A stretch of 37,467 nucleotides of DNA from positions 1 through 37,467 of the forward strand of contig JALHPG010000024.1 in NCBI GenBank assembly GCA_022842625.1, read 5' to 3'. The notes beneath the pieces are model-generated. The model made no database searches. It was not told where the DNA came from and was given only the letters and a program-made list of their open reading frames with translations. Every line of letters begins with the position of its first letter. Position 1 is the stretch's first letter. A program made the translations under genes and the position numbers. This DNA is from Bacteroidia bacterium (GTDB taxonomy: Bacteria > Bacteroidota > Bacteroidia > B-17B0 > Aurantibacillaceae). This document shows positions 24,465 to 32,157 of the stretch, piece after piece.

Positions 24465-25793
24465 ATGTTAGTAAACACTCACTTATTAAAATTAGTATTG
24501 GTTCTCTCCATTCTAATTTTCACAACCAATTCTGAGGCTCAAAATTGGTCACTAAAGCAATGTATTGATACAGCGTTAGTGCATAATAAAACGTTGAAAA
24601 TAGCTCAGGGTGATATTGAAATTGCCAATGAGAGAAACAAGGAAGCAAAAGGTGGTTTAGTACCAAAATTGTATGGCAATGTAGACTATCGGTATTACAC
24701 CGATCTTCCGTATCAGTTACTCCCTGCATCTGTTTTTGGTGGACCGGCAGGCGTATATAAAGAAGCTCAATTTGGTGTGCCACATAATTTAAATGCAAAC
24801 CTAGCTCTTGATATGCCTTTATACAACCCTCAAACTATTGGAGCAATTACTGTTTCAAAAAGAGCTAAAGAATTAAATCAAATACAGTTTCAACAAACCG
24901 AGGAGCAAGTGGTATTTGATGTTTCGAATTTGTATTACAATGCACAGTTAGTAACGAATCAGATTGTGTTTATCAAAAATGGTTTAAGTAATAGCGAAAA
25001 ACTACTTAGCAATATTCAATTGCTTTACTCACAACAAATGGTAAAGGGTACAGATGTAGATAAAATTAAACTTCAGAAAAGTCAGCTAAATACACAGTTA
25101 AGTAAGGCTAATGCACAGTACCAACAAATTATAAATCTATTAAAGCTTCAGTTGGGCATAACACCATCCCGACCAATTACAATTGAAGAAACATTTAGCA
25201 CATCATCAGAAGTGGTAAAGTATACAACCAAACCAACTTCTGATATATTATTGTTTAATAAAAAAGAACAGCTCTTAAAATCTGAATTAAAAACTTTAAA
25301 ACTATCACATTTACCTTCTTTCTCACTTTATGGTACTTATGGAACTACCGGATTTGGAAATTACAGTGGCAAAAATGATTTCTTTAAAACATACCCCATT
25401 GGATTTGCCGGAGTAAAAATGTCGTGGATGATATTCTCTGGTACTACTTTAGAATACAAGGTTTTTCAAAAGAGAGAAGAGATCAAGCAAAACACAACTC
25501 GATTAGAATTATTAAATGATAAACAAAACGTTCAGATAGAAAATGCACAAATGCAATATGAAGTAGCAAGTTCTAATCTATTAAATGCCAAATCACAATT
25601 GGCATTGGCAGAAACAATCTATTTTAAAACACTTATTCAGCAAAAAGAGGGTGTTGCCTCATTAACAGATGTTTTACTTTCTGATAATACCCAAAAGGAA
25701 GCACAACAAAATTATTTGTCGGCATTAGTGGATGTAATGAAGGCAGACTTGGAACTAAAAAAGGTATCAGGAAATATTTTAAACACGAAATAA
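24465..25793 (+). CDS. TolC-like outer-membrane efflux channel
   Basis: 442 residues with a signal peptide (~1-25, ending NSEAQ). Two outer-membrane efflux repeats follow, starting at WSLKQCIDTALVHNKTLKIAQGDI and in the second half at SLYGTYGTTGFGNYSG. Long helical segments between them form the periplasmic tunnel. Length and layout are normal for the OMF family. Its adaptor and permease partners follow immediately. Confidence 0.92.
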   Translation: MLVNTHLLKLVLVLSILIFTTNSEAQNWSLKQCIDTALVHNKTLKIAQGDIEIANERNKEAKGGLVPKLYGNVDYRYYTDLPYQLLPASVFGGPAGVYKEAQFGVPHNLNANLALDMPLYNPQTIGAITVSKRAKELNQIQFQQTEEQVVFDVSNLYYNAQLVTNQIVFIKNGLSNSEKLLSNIQLLYSQQMVKGTDVDKIKLQKSQLNTQLSKANAQYQQIINLLKLQLGITPSRPITIEETFSTSSEVVKYTTKPTSDILLFNKKEQLLKSELKTLKLSHLPSFSLYGTYGTTGFGNYSGKNDFFKTYPIGFAGVKMSWMIFSGTTLEYKVFQKREEIKQNTTRLELLNDKQNVQIENAQMQYEVASSNLLNAKSQLALAETIYFKTLIQQKEGVASLTDVLLSDNTQKEAQQNYLSALVDVMKADLELKKVSGNILNTK

Positions 25794-25817
25794 ATTAATA
25801 ATTAAAAATAATAGATA

Positions 25818-26867
25818 ATGAAAAAGGTTTTATACATCATCATACCATTGGCATTAATTGCAATTGTAGTCATAAAATTAAAAAGCAATAAAGAAATCGT
25901 AAAAGATAAAGTTTATCAATACGATAAAGAGCAAGCTATCCATGTTCAGGTAGATACAATCAAATCCGAATTAATAGGAGCTGAATTCGCTTATTCAGGA
26001 ACATTTGAACCTAATAAAGAAACTAAGCTTAGTGCTGAGATACAAGGCAAGATAAATGATGTTTTAGTTGATGTTGGAACTTTTGTAACAAAGGGGCAAT
26101 CATTAATTCAGTTAGATAATTCACTATTGAAATTGCAATTACAATCAGCGGAGGTTCAAGTTGAAGGATTAGAAGCGGATGTAAAACGATTTACTGTTTT
26201 AGCGAATGCAGATGCTGTACAAGGGGTTCAATTAGAAAAAGCAGAGTTAGGTTTAAAATCTGCAAAAGTTCAAAGAGCAACTTTGCTTGAACAGATTAAT
26301 AAAACAACCATCAAAACACCGTTTAATGGAGTGGTTACTGCTAAACTTACTGAAGAGGGAGCATTTGCCGCACCGGGTGTGCCGTTGCTTCAAATTACAG
26401 ATATTTCAATTTTAAAATTCACAGTAAATATATCTGAAAATGATTTGAATTTATTTCAATTAAATCAAACCTTCTCAATTAATGCAGATGCCTATTCGGA
26501 TGTAACATTATCGGGTAAAGCAACAATGATAGGTAGTAAAGCTAATATAGGTAGTAGTTTTCCTGTTCAGTTTATCGTAAACAATACCTCTGATTTAAAA
26601 ATCAAATCGGGAATGTTTGGAAAAGTAAATATAAAAAGTGAAAATCAAAAAACAGGAATCATTATACCGGCTTCTGCTATTGTTGGCACGTCAAGTCAAC
26701 CTCAAGTTTATAAAGTAAAGAACGGAAAGGCTGTTTTGCATAACATAACTATTGTACAAAAAATAAAAAATAAAACTGTTGTGACAAAGGGATTAGAAGA
26801 AGGTGATGTGATTGTAACAAATGGATTTATTAATCTTTTTGACAATGCGAATGTAACCGTTAAATAA
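25818..26867 (+). CDS. RND periplasmic adaptor (membrane fusion protein)
   Basis: 349 residues with an N-terminal membrane anchor (~4-20). The barrel-sandwich (lipoyl) halves are LSAEIQGKINDVLVDVGTFV and TIKTPFNGVVTAKLTEEGAF, separated by a short helical hairpin (~105-160). A beta-barrel and the C-terminal membrane-proximal domain (VVTKGLEEGDVIVTNGF) follow. It links the inner-membrane pump to the outer-membrane channel. 24 bp after the channel gene, 12 bp before the permease gene. Confidence 0.93.
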   Translation: MKKVLYIIIPLALIAIVVIKLKSNKEIVKDKVYQYDKEQAIHVQVDTIKSELIGAEFAYSGTFEPNKETKLSAEIQGKINDVLVDVGTFVTKGQSLIQLDNSLLKLQLQSAEVQVEGLEADVKRFTVLANADAVQGVQLEKAELGLKSAKVQRATLLEQINKTTIKTPFNGVVTAKLTEEGAFAAPGVPLLQITDISILKFTVNISENDLNLFQLNQTFSINADAYSDVTLSGKATMIGSKANIGSSFPVQFIVNNTSDLKIKSGMFGKVNIKSENQKTGIIIPASAIVGTSSQPQVYKVKNGKAVLHNITIVQKIKNKTVVTKGLEEGDVIVTNGFINLFDNANVTVK

Positions 26868-26879
26868 AACATTAGAATT

Positions 26880-29800
26880 ATGAATATTACAGAAATATCA
26901 ATAAAACGTCCATCACTGATAATTGTACTTTTCAGCGTACTTACCTTATTGGGAGTTATAGGATATAAAAATTTGAGTTATGAATTGATGCCTGATTTTA
27001 ATCAACCTGTTGTGGTTATTAAAACTGTGTATCCGGGAGCAGAACCCAACGAAGTAGAAACATCGGTGTCACGAAAAATAGAGGATGCTTTATCTAATTT
27101 AGAAGGTGTTGATTATTTGGTAACCAAATCTTTACCAAACGCTTCTATCATTATTGCCAACCTGAAATACGGAACTGATTTGGATAAAACCATGCAAGAC
27201 GCTCAACGCTACATTGACAATATTCGCAAAGATTTACCGCAGGATATTTTAAGTCCGGTAATGAGTAAAGTTTCTCCAAATGATTTGCCAATCATGTCAA
27301 TTAGTGCCACAAGTAGCTTGCCTCCAACTGAATTTTATCAAAAAATGAAAGACGACTATCTTCCCCAAATCCAACAAATAAAGGGAGTTGCAGAGTTGAC
27401 AATTTTGGGTGGAGAGGAGCGAGAAATACAAGTAAAAGCAAATCGAGATAAACTAAAATTATACAAAATATCATTGTATCAGGTTGTTGAGGCTATTAAT
27501 CGTTCAGGCATAGATTTACCTGCCGGGAAAGTACAAACAGATCAGGAAAACAACTCAGTTCGTTTAACAGGAAAGTTTGCTACGATTGATGATATAAAAA
27601 ATGTTCAGGTAGCTATGCCAATGCCCGGTAGTCCTGTTTATGTGAAAGATGTTGCTCAAGTAGTTGATGGAATAAAGGAAACAACATCTATCAGCAGATA
27701 CAATGGAAAAGATGGTATTGGAATTCTATTAAAAAAACAAGGCGATGCAAATGCCGTTGATGTTTCAAAAATGGTTCGTGCAAAACTTAAAAGTATCGAA
27801 GCACAAAACAGTATTTCATCTGTAAAATTTATCATTGCAGATGATAGCACAGATAATACTATTGCAGCCGTTAATTCAGTTGTATTTGATTTGGGCTTAG
27901 CAGTTATATTGGTTTCGTTAGTGATGCTTTTATTTTTACGAAGTTTTAGAAATTCGTTAATTGTTATTATTGCTATCCCTACTTCTTTGGTTACAGCATT
28001 TGCAGTTATGTGGCTTTTAGGATACACGTTAAATTTAATGACCTTGCTCGCCATGTCTTTAATTATTGGAATCTTGGTGGATGATGCTACAGTGGTATTG
28101 GAAAACATTCAAAGGCATTTAGATATGGGTAAAGAAAAACGTACTGCATCAATGGATGGGCGCATGGAAATTGGATTTTCTGCATTGTCGATCACTTTGG
28201 TTGACGTGGTTGTGTTTTTACCGATATTGTTTTTACAAGTATTTGTGGCGGATATGCTAAAGCAATTTTCGGTAGTTGTTGTAACCTCTACGCTAACAAG
28301 TTTATTGGTAGGCTTTACGCTTACACCTTGGTTAGCTTCAAGAATAGGCAAAAAAGAGGATTTACAACCCACCAACTTCTTCAATCGTTTTTTACTTGGC
28401 TTTGAACATCAATTAGAAAGGTTCACCAATTGGTATGGCAAACAATTAGAATGGATACTTAGCAATAAGTTAATTTTTACAGGAATAGTTATTTTACTTT
28501 TCGCTGTTACTTTAGGAGTAATGAAGCAAGGCATCATTGGTAAAGAACTTATATCTACTGGTGATCAGGGTAAATTTCGTTTGGCTTTGGAGTTTGACAA
28601 ATCAACTTCCATTCAGCAAAACAATTTAGTTGCCAAAAAAATCGAAACGTATATTATTAAACAAGCAGATGTGTCTACCGTGTTTAGTAATATAGGTGGT
28701 CCGAGTACAGGCATTGGAAGTTTAGGTGTAGGATCAGCTAATAAAACTGAATTTACTATTCAGCTAAAATCTGCTAAAGAACGCAACAAACAGCCTACTG
28801 AAGAGTTTATGAAAAAATTGAGGGAAGAATTAAAAATGAAATTCCCCGGAATAAATTATTCAATGGCTGCTTTAGGATTGATACCACGTTCAGCCCCAAT
28901 AGAAATCACCTTAAGCGGAAGTAATTTAGATTTGGTAATGAAAACTGGAAATGAGTTAAAATCTGTGATTGAACAAATACCGGGGTCAGATAATGTTCGT
29001 TTATCTGTAGAACAAGGTAGTCCTGAATACAAAATTATTCCCGATAAAGATAAAATGCAGCGTTTAGGCTTAACTACAGCTTATGTTGGTATGAATTTAA
29101 GAACTGCATTTACTGGAAATGATGATGCAACATTAACAGAAAACGGAACGGAATATCCTGTCCGGATTTGGTTTGACGGTTACAATAGACAAAACTATGA
29201 AGATGTACAGCGTCTCTCAATTGTTAATCCAATGGGCTTACCTATAGAAGTATCACAATTTGCAACAGTAGAACGAGATAATTCTCCATCCTTACTGGAA
29301 AGAAAAGATCGTCAGCCGGCAGTTACGCTTACCTCCGATGCACTTGGTAGACCTTCGGGAACAGTTGCAGATGATGTAGTTGCCTACCTTAAAAACAACC
29401 CATTACCCGATGGAATTCAAATGACTTGGGGTAGCGATATCAAAAGACAAAATGATAGTTTTGGTGCTTTGGGTTCTGTTCTATTGATTTCATTCTTATT
29501 GATATATTTAATCATGGTAGCTTTGTATGATAGTTTCGTTTATCCATTTGTGGTATTGTTTTCAATTCCCGTTGCTGCTATTGGTGCATTTTTAGCATTG
29601 AATTTATCACTAAACAATCTTAGTTTATTTGCATTGCTTGGGCTAATTATGCTCATGGGATTAGTGGTAAAAAATGCCATATTAATTGTAGACTTTACCA
29701 ATCAGCTGAAAGCGCAGGGTAAACATTACAAGGAAGCTTTAATCATTGCCGGAAAAGGTCGTATGCGACCGATTTTAATGACAACCATAGCCATGATTAT

Positions 29801-29978
29801 CGGAATGCTTCCAATAGCTCTTGGTAAAGGAACAGCAAGTGAATGGAAGAATGGTTTGGCTTGGGTAATTATTGGTGGGCTTTTTTCATCATTGATATTA
29901 ACTGTTTATTTAGTGCCAATGGTTTATTATTTAGTTGATCGACTAAAAGAAAAATTAAAAACTAAAAAAAGCAATTAA
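26880..29978 (+). CDS. RND efflux permease (AcrB/MexF-like)
   Basis: 1032 residues, about the usual length for an HAE-1-type RND pump. It has two repeats of one plus five membrane helices and two large periplasmic loops. GILVDDATVVLENIQRHL carries the proton-relay aspartates in helix 4, and the family-typical YPGAEPNEVETSVSRKIEDAL and GLVVKNAILIVDF are present. The substrate cannot be read from sequence. With the histidine-rich lipoprotein upstream, metals or hydrophobic drugs are both possible. Confidence 0.95.
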   Translation: MNITEISIKRPSLIIVLFSVLTLLGVIGYKNLSYELMPDFNQPVVVIKTVYPGAEPNEVETSVSRKIEDALSNLEGVDYLVTKSLPNASIIIANLKYGTDLDKTMQDAQRYIDNIRKDLPQDILSPVMSKVSPNDLPIMSISATSSLPPTEFYQKMKDDYLPQIQQIKGVAELTILGGEEREIQVKANRDKLKLYKISLYQVVEAINRSGIDLPAGKVQTDQENNSVRLTGKFATIDDIKNVQVAMPMPGSPVYVKDVAQVVDGIKETTSISRYNGKDGIGILLKKQGDANAVDVSKMVRAKLKSIEAQNSISSVKFIIADDSTDNTIAAVNSVVFDLGLAVILVSLVMLLFLRSFRNSLIVIIAIPTSLVTAFAVMWLLGYTLNLMTLLAMSLIIGILVDDATVVLENIQRHLDMGKEKRTASMDGRMEIGFSALSITLVDVVVFLPILFLQVFVADMLKQFSVVVVTSTLTSLLVGFTLTPWLASRIGKKEDLQPTNFFNRFLLGFEHQLERFTNWYGKQLEWILSNKLIFTGIVILLFAVTLGVMKQGIIGKELISTGDQGKFRLALEFDKSTSIQQNNLVAKKIETYIIKQADVSTVFSNIGGPSTGIGSLGVGSANKTEFTIQLKSAKERNKQPTEEFMKKLREELKMKFPGINYSMAALGLIPRSAPIEITLSGSNLDLVMKTGNELKSVIEQIPGSDNVRLSVEQGSPEYKIIPDKDKMQRLGLTTAYVGMNLRTAFTGNDDATLTENGTEYPVRIWFDGYNRQNYEDVQRLSIVNPMGLPIEVSQFATVERDNSPSLLERKDRQPAVTLTSDALGRPSGTVADDVVAYLKNNPLPDGIQMTWGSDIKRQNDSFGALGSVLLISFLLIYLIMVALYDSFVYPFVVLFSIPVAAIGAFLALNLSLNNLSLFALLGLIMLMGLVVKNAILIVDFTNQLKAQGKHYKEALIIAGKGRMRPILMTTIAMIIGMLPIALGKGTASEWKNGLAWVIIGGLFSSLILTVYLVPMVYYLVDRLKEKLKTKKSN

Positions 29979-29979
29979 T

Positions 29980-30429
29980 GTGAAGCCGTTAAAAATATTT
30001 ACAATTGCTATAATATCATTACTGATTTTCTCTTCCTTTAATAAACAAAAAGGAGAAACCTATTCTTTAATAGTGGAAGTAAATGGTCTACAGAACTCGA
30101 AAGGTATTGTCCAGTTTGCATTATATAATAAGGACGGAACGATTCCCGATGAAGATTACAAAAAGTGTTGTAAGATATTGAAAGAAAAAATCCAAAATGG
30201 ATCATCTAAAGTAACCTTCAACAATCTTCCTTTAGGCAAATACGCTGTAAATATTCTCCATGATGAAAATGAGAATGGTGAGATAGACAAAGGGTTTATT
30301 TTACCAATAGAGGGAATTGGGTTTTCGAATTATCAATCAATTGGATTAACAAACCGCCCCAACTTTTCAAAAGCAAGCTTTGAGTTGAGTAGTGATAAGA
30401 AAATCTCAGTAAAAGTCATTTACCTTTGA
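29980..30429 (+). CDS. DUF2141 exported protein
   Basis: 149 residues with a GTG start 1 bp after the permease stop; no ATG is available nearby in frame. A signal peptide covers ~1-20. The mature part fits DUF2141: SLIVEVNGLQNSKGIVQFAL, then LPLGKYAVNILHDENENGEID, and a C-terminal GFILPIEGIGFSNY stretch. DUF2141 proteins are small periplasmic or outer-membrane-associated proteins of unknown function, often near transporters. Last gene of the efflux unit. Confidence 0.85.
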   Translation: MKPLKIFTIAIISLLIFSSFNKQKGETYSLIVEVNGLQNSKGIVQFALYNKDGTIPDEDYKKCCKILKEKIQNGSSKVTFNNLPLGKYAVNILHDENENGEIDKGFILPIEGIGFSNYQSIGLTNRPNFSKASFELSSDKKISVKVIYL

Positions 30430-30442
30430 CCAAATGGGGATC

Positions 30443-30464
30443 TTTACGGTAAAATTACCGTAAA
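30443..30464. repeat. Inverted repeat after the efflux operon
   Basis: TTTACGGTAA (30443-30452) and TTACCGTAAA (30455-30464) pair perfectly around two bases, 14 bp past the DUF2141 stop. A degenerate version exists at the left flank (20034-20057). There is no T run. It may be the recombination or binding centre of the flanking repeats. Confidence 0.5.
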
Positions 30465-30512
30465 ATACGATAACAGCCCTTATTTCTGACCAACCCTAAA
30501 CACCTTACAGAA
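30450..30512 (+). repeat. Right copy of the direct repeat flanking the efflux module
   Basis: Aligns with 20041-20110 in the same orientation at about 80% identity, sharing TTACCGTAAA and CCTTATTTCTGACCAA. It follows the inverted repeat at 30443-30464. The 30513-30635 stretch after it has no convincing gene. A frame reading WFEQGKFEPA near 30590-30625 recalls the tail of an integrase gene but is too short to call. Confidence 0.6.
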
Positions 30513-30638
30513 GTGACTTATCGCCCTTAAATCGGCTAAAAATCGCTGAATTTGGGCTTCTTTAAGTTCTTTAAGGTTTTCGTTGGTTATTTGGTTCGAA
30601 CAGGGTAAATTTGAGCCCGCTTAATAAATCAAATGAAG

Positions 30639-30659
30639 CCCCGCGTTAGCGGGGTTTTT
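30639..30659 (+). terminator. Rho-independent terminator
   Basis: CCCCGC-GTTA-GCGGGG stem-loop (30639-30654) followed by TTTTT (30655-30659). The strong GC stem in AT-rich DNA is a clear intrinsic terminator for rightward transcription, about 210 bp after the efflux operon, before the attachment-like repeat array. Confidence 0.85.
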
Positions 30660-30714
30660 GATTTTCAGGAAAATCTAAAAGTTTTACTTTTATGATTTTT
30701 ATTGAAAATAAAAA

Positions 30715-31180
30715 ACAGCAAAGCGCTTAATTTGATTTTGACTTACGAAGTTTAGGGATCATGAAATAATCCCTTTTTCTGCGCAGATACAAACAAAAAA
30801 GAAAGCCTACGAAGTAGGATTACTTTTGCATTGTGACTCCTGGAGTTAAAGGGATCTGCGAGCGGAGCGAGCTAATCCCAATAGCCACAAGTGCTTTATT
30901 TATTTCGCAATTAATAAAAAACAGCAAAGCGCTTAATTTGATTTTGACTTACGAAGTTTAGGGATCATGAAATAATCCCTTTTTCTGTGCAGATACAAAC
31001 AAAAAAGAAAGCCTACGAAGTAGGATTACTTTTGCATTTTGACTCCGGGAGTTAAAGGGATCTGCGAGCGGAGCGAGCTAATCCCAATAGCCACAAGTGC
31101 TTTTTTATTTCGCAATTAATAAAAAACAGCAAAGCGCTTAATTTGATTTTGACTTACGAAGTTTAGGGATCATGAAATAA
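30715..31180 (+). repeat. Tandem ~205-bp units with degenerate att cores
   Basis: Units start at 30715, 30921 and 31126 (periods 206 and 205) with near-identical sequence, e.g. ACAGCAAAGCGCTTAATTTG at each start. The third unit is cut off where it enters the real core at 31179. Units 1 and 2 carry AATCCCTTTTTCTGCGCAGA or AATCCCTTTTTCTGTGCAGA at the position where unit 3 has the exact core. Each full unit also has small hairpins: AGGGAT/ATCCCT, CCTAC/GTAGG, and GGGAT/ATCCC around GCGAGCGGAGCGAGC. No gene is present. Confidence 0.85.
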
Positions 31181-31195
31181 TCCCTATTTCTCCGC
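31179..31195 (+). repeat. Right attachment core of the island
   Basis: AATCCCTATTTCTCCGC, identical to 102-118 at the tRNA-Ser 3' end and in the same orientation. The sequence continuing to the right (TGATAAATGC and the hairpin at 31206-31238) looks like the original tRNA downstream region. Confidence 0.88.
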
Positions 31196-31205
31196 TGATA
31201 AATGC

Positions 31206-31238
31206 AAAAAGGTTCAAACGCAAGTTTGAACCTTTTTT
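31206..31238 (+). terminator. Ancestral tRNA-Ser terminator, displaced by the island
   Basis: GGTTCAAAC (31211-31219), loop GCAA, GTTTGAACC (31224-31232), then TTTTTT. It lies 11 bp past the distal core, just where a terminator for the uninterrupted tRNA gene would be, and supports placing the chromosome junction at 31195. Confidence 0.88.
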
Positions 31239-31281
31239 GTTTGTATCAAGCAGAAGAAAGCTTGCTTTCGGATGTAAAAAC

Positions 31282-31345
31282 TCAACTATTATTTTCGTAA
31301 TAAATAGGATCGCCTTATAAAGGGGCTATATTTTTTTTGATCTTT
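31282..31345 (-). pseudogene. Relic of a TerB-like gene 3' end
   Basis: The minus strand reads IKKNIAPL-stop-GDPIYYENNS, clearly related to the C-terminus of the intact TerB-like protein at 36229-36633 (FKKDIAPLKGDPIYYEVPN). A stop replaces the lysine codon and the upstream part is gone. It abuts the DUF4249 gene end. Probably an old duplicate broken near the tRNA integration hotspot. Confidence 0.75.
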
Positions 31346-31346
31346 T

Positions 31347-32156
31347 TCATTTAATGATTACTACTTTTTCGTCATAATTTAAAGTCGTAAAAACACCTAT
31401 TCCTCCGGTAATATTACTTAAAATGTTGGCGGGCTGACCAAAAGGATTGCCGTTGGCCGATTGCGCATTGGAAACAGATTCTGCAAAGTCATTATGCTCT
31501 TGTGTTAAATGATATAAACGCGCGGTAATGGTGTCACCCATTACATATCTATAACCCGTATTAAAACTAAACGACTTGCCATTAAAAAGAATATCATTAA
31601 ATCTTACATCTCTTATCACTCCGGCACCTAAAACCGGGGTATTTCTGAAAGCAGCAAAAATATAATAATTAGATGTGTTGCCATCGTCGTCAAACGATAA
31701 AACTGCGCTTATATCATTTTCGTCGTTGGAAACGTAGCTTAGTGTTTTAATAGGTACAATTTCTTTTACTCTTGTAGTACCCCGCATCTCTCTCCCTTTT
31801 CTATCATTTATGTATAAACTATATATTACATTGGGTAAAAGTTTTAGTTTTTTAGGATTTGAATAATTGTAAAACTTACCTAATTTTTGATCCAAATAAG
31901 GTTGATTTAAAAGGGTATCACTCACGCCATTGTAACTTAAAACTATTAAAGCATCCTCAATTAATTTTATTCGTGTAGTGTCAGTATAATTAATACTTTC
32001 TTGAAGCAAACAAGAAAGAGGTTGATCATCTTGCAGATAAAACTCTAACACCATTTTTGGTTCATACTTTGGTAAATTGAGTTGAACCGTTTTTTGACAT
32101 CCATAGCTGATCATTGTGATGACAAAGACAACTATTATATGAGAATTTATTTTCAT
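31347..32156 (-). CDS. DUF4249 lipoprotein, partner of TonB receptor
   Basis: 269 residues from the ATG at 32156, chosen because it gives a lipoprotein signal (IVVFVITMISYGC, Cys20). A longer start would overlap the receptor gene. The body fits DUF4249 (PKMVLEFYLQDDQPLSCLLQ, then DALIVLSYNGVSDTLL), and the C-terminal NITGGIGVFTTLNYDEKVVI is typical of the family end. It is somewhat shorter than many DUF4249 proteins. The TonB-dependent receptor gene ends 1 bp before it, so they form a receptor/lipoprotein pair for an unknown nutrient. Confidence 0.82.
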   Translation of the reverse strand: MKINSHIIVVFVITMISYGCQKTVQLNLPKYEPKMVLEFYLQDDQPLSCLLQESINYTDTTRIKLIEDALIVLSYNGVSDTLLNQPYLDQKLGKFYNYSNPKKLKLLPNVIYSLYINDRKGREMRGTTRVKEIVPIKTLSYVSNDENDISAVLSFDDDGNTSNYYIFAAFRNTPVLGAGVIRDVRFNDILFNGKSFSFNTGYRYVMGDTITARLYHLTQEHNDFAESVSNAQSANGNPFGQPANILSNITGGIGVFTTLNYDEKVVIIK

Positions 32157-32157
32157 A

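Larger units (their letters stand above)
102..31195. mobile_element. Genomic island (~31.1 kb) integrated at tRNA-Ser
   Basis: Bounded by 17-bp exact direct repeats of the tRNA-Ser 3' end. It carries a large serine recombinase and small element genes at the tRNA-proximal end, then Wadjet defence genes, a WYL regulator, an RteC-like gene, a three-gene nuclease/protease cassette, an AlbA-type gene and a TetR/RND efflux module. No conjugation genes (relaxase, VirD4/TraG, VirB4) are visible, so it is an integrative element without transfer genes of its own in this window. It could be mobilised in trans or be immobile. The boundaries come from sequence; mobility is inferred. Confidence 0.85.

Noticed and set aside
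30580..30635. Short frame WFEQGKFEPA resembling an integrase tail
   Set aside because: About ten residues only and surrounded by stops; could be chance.
30715..31180. Possible CRISPR array
   Set aside because: Units are ~205 bp and nearly identical throughout, with no short repeats separated by unique spacers and no cas genes.
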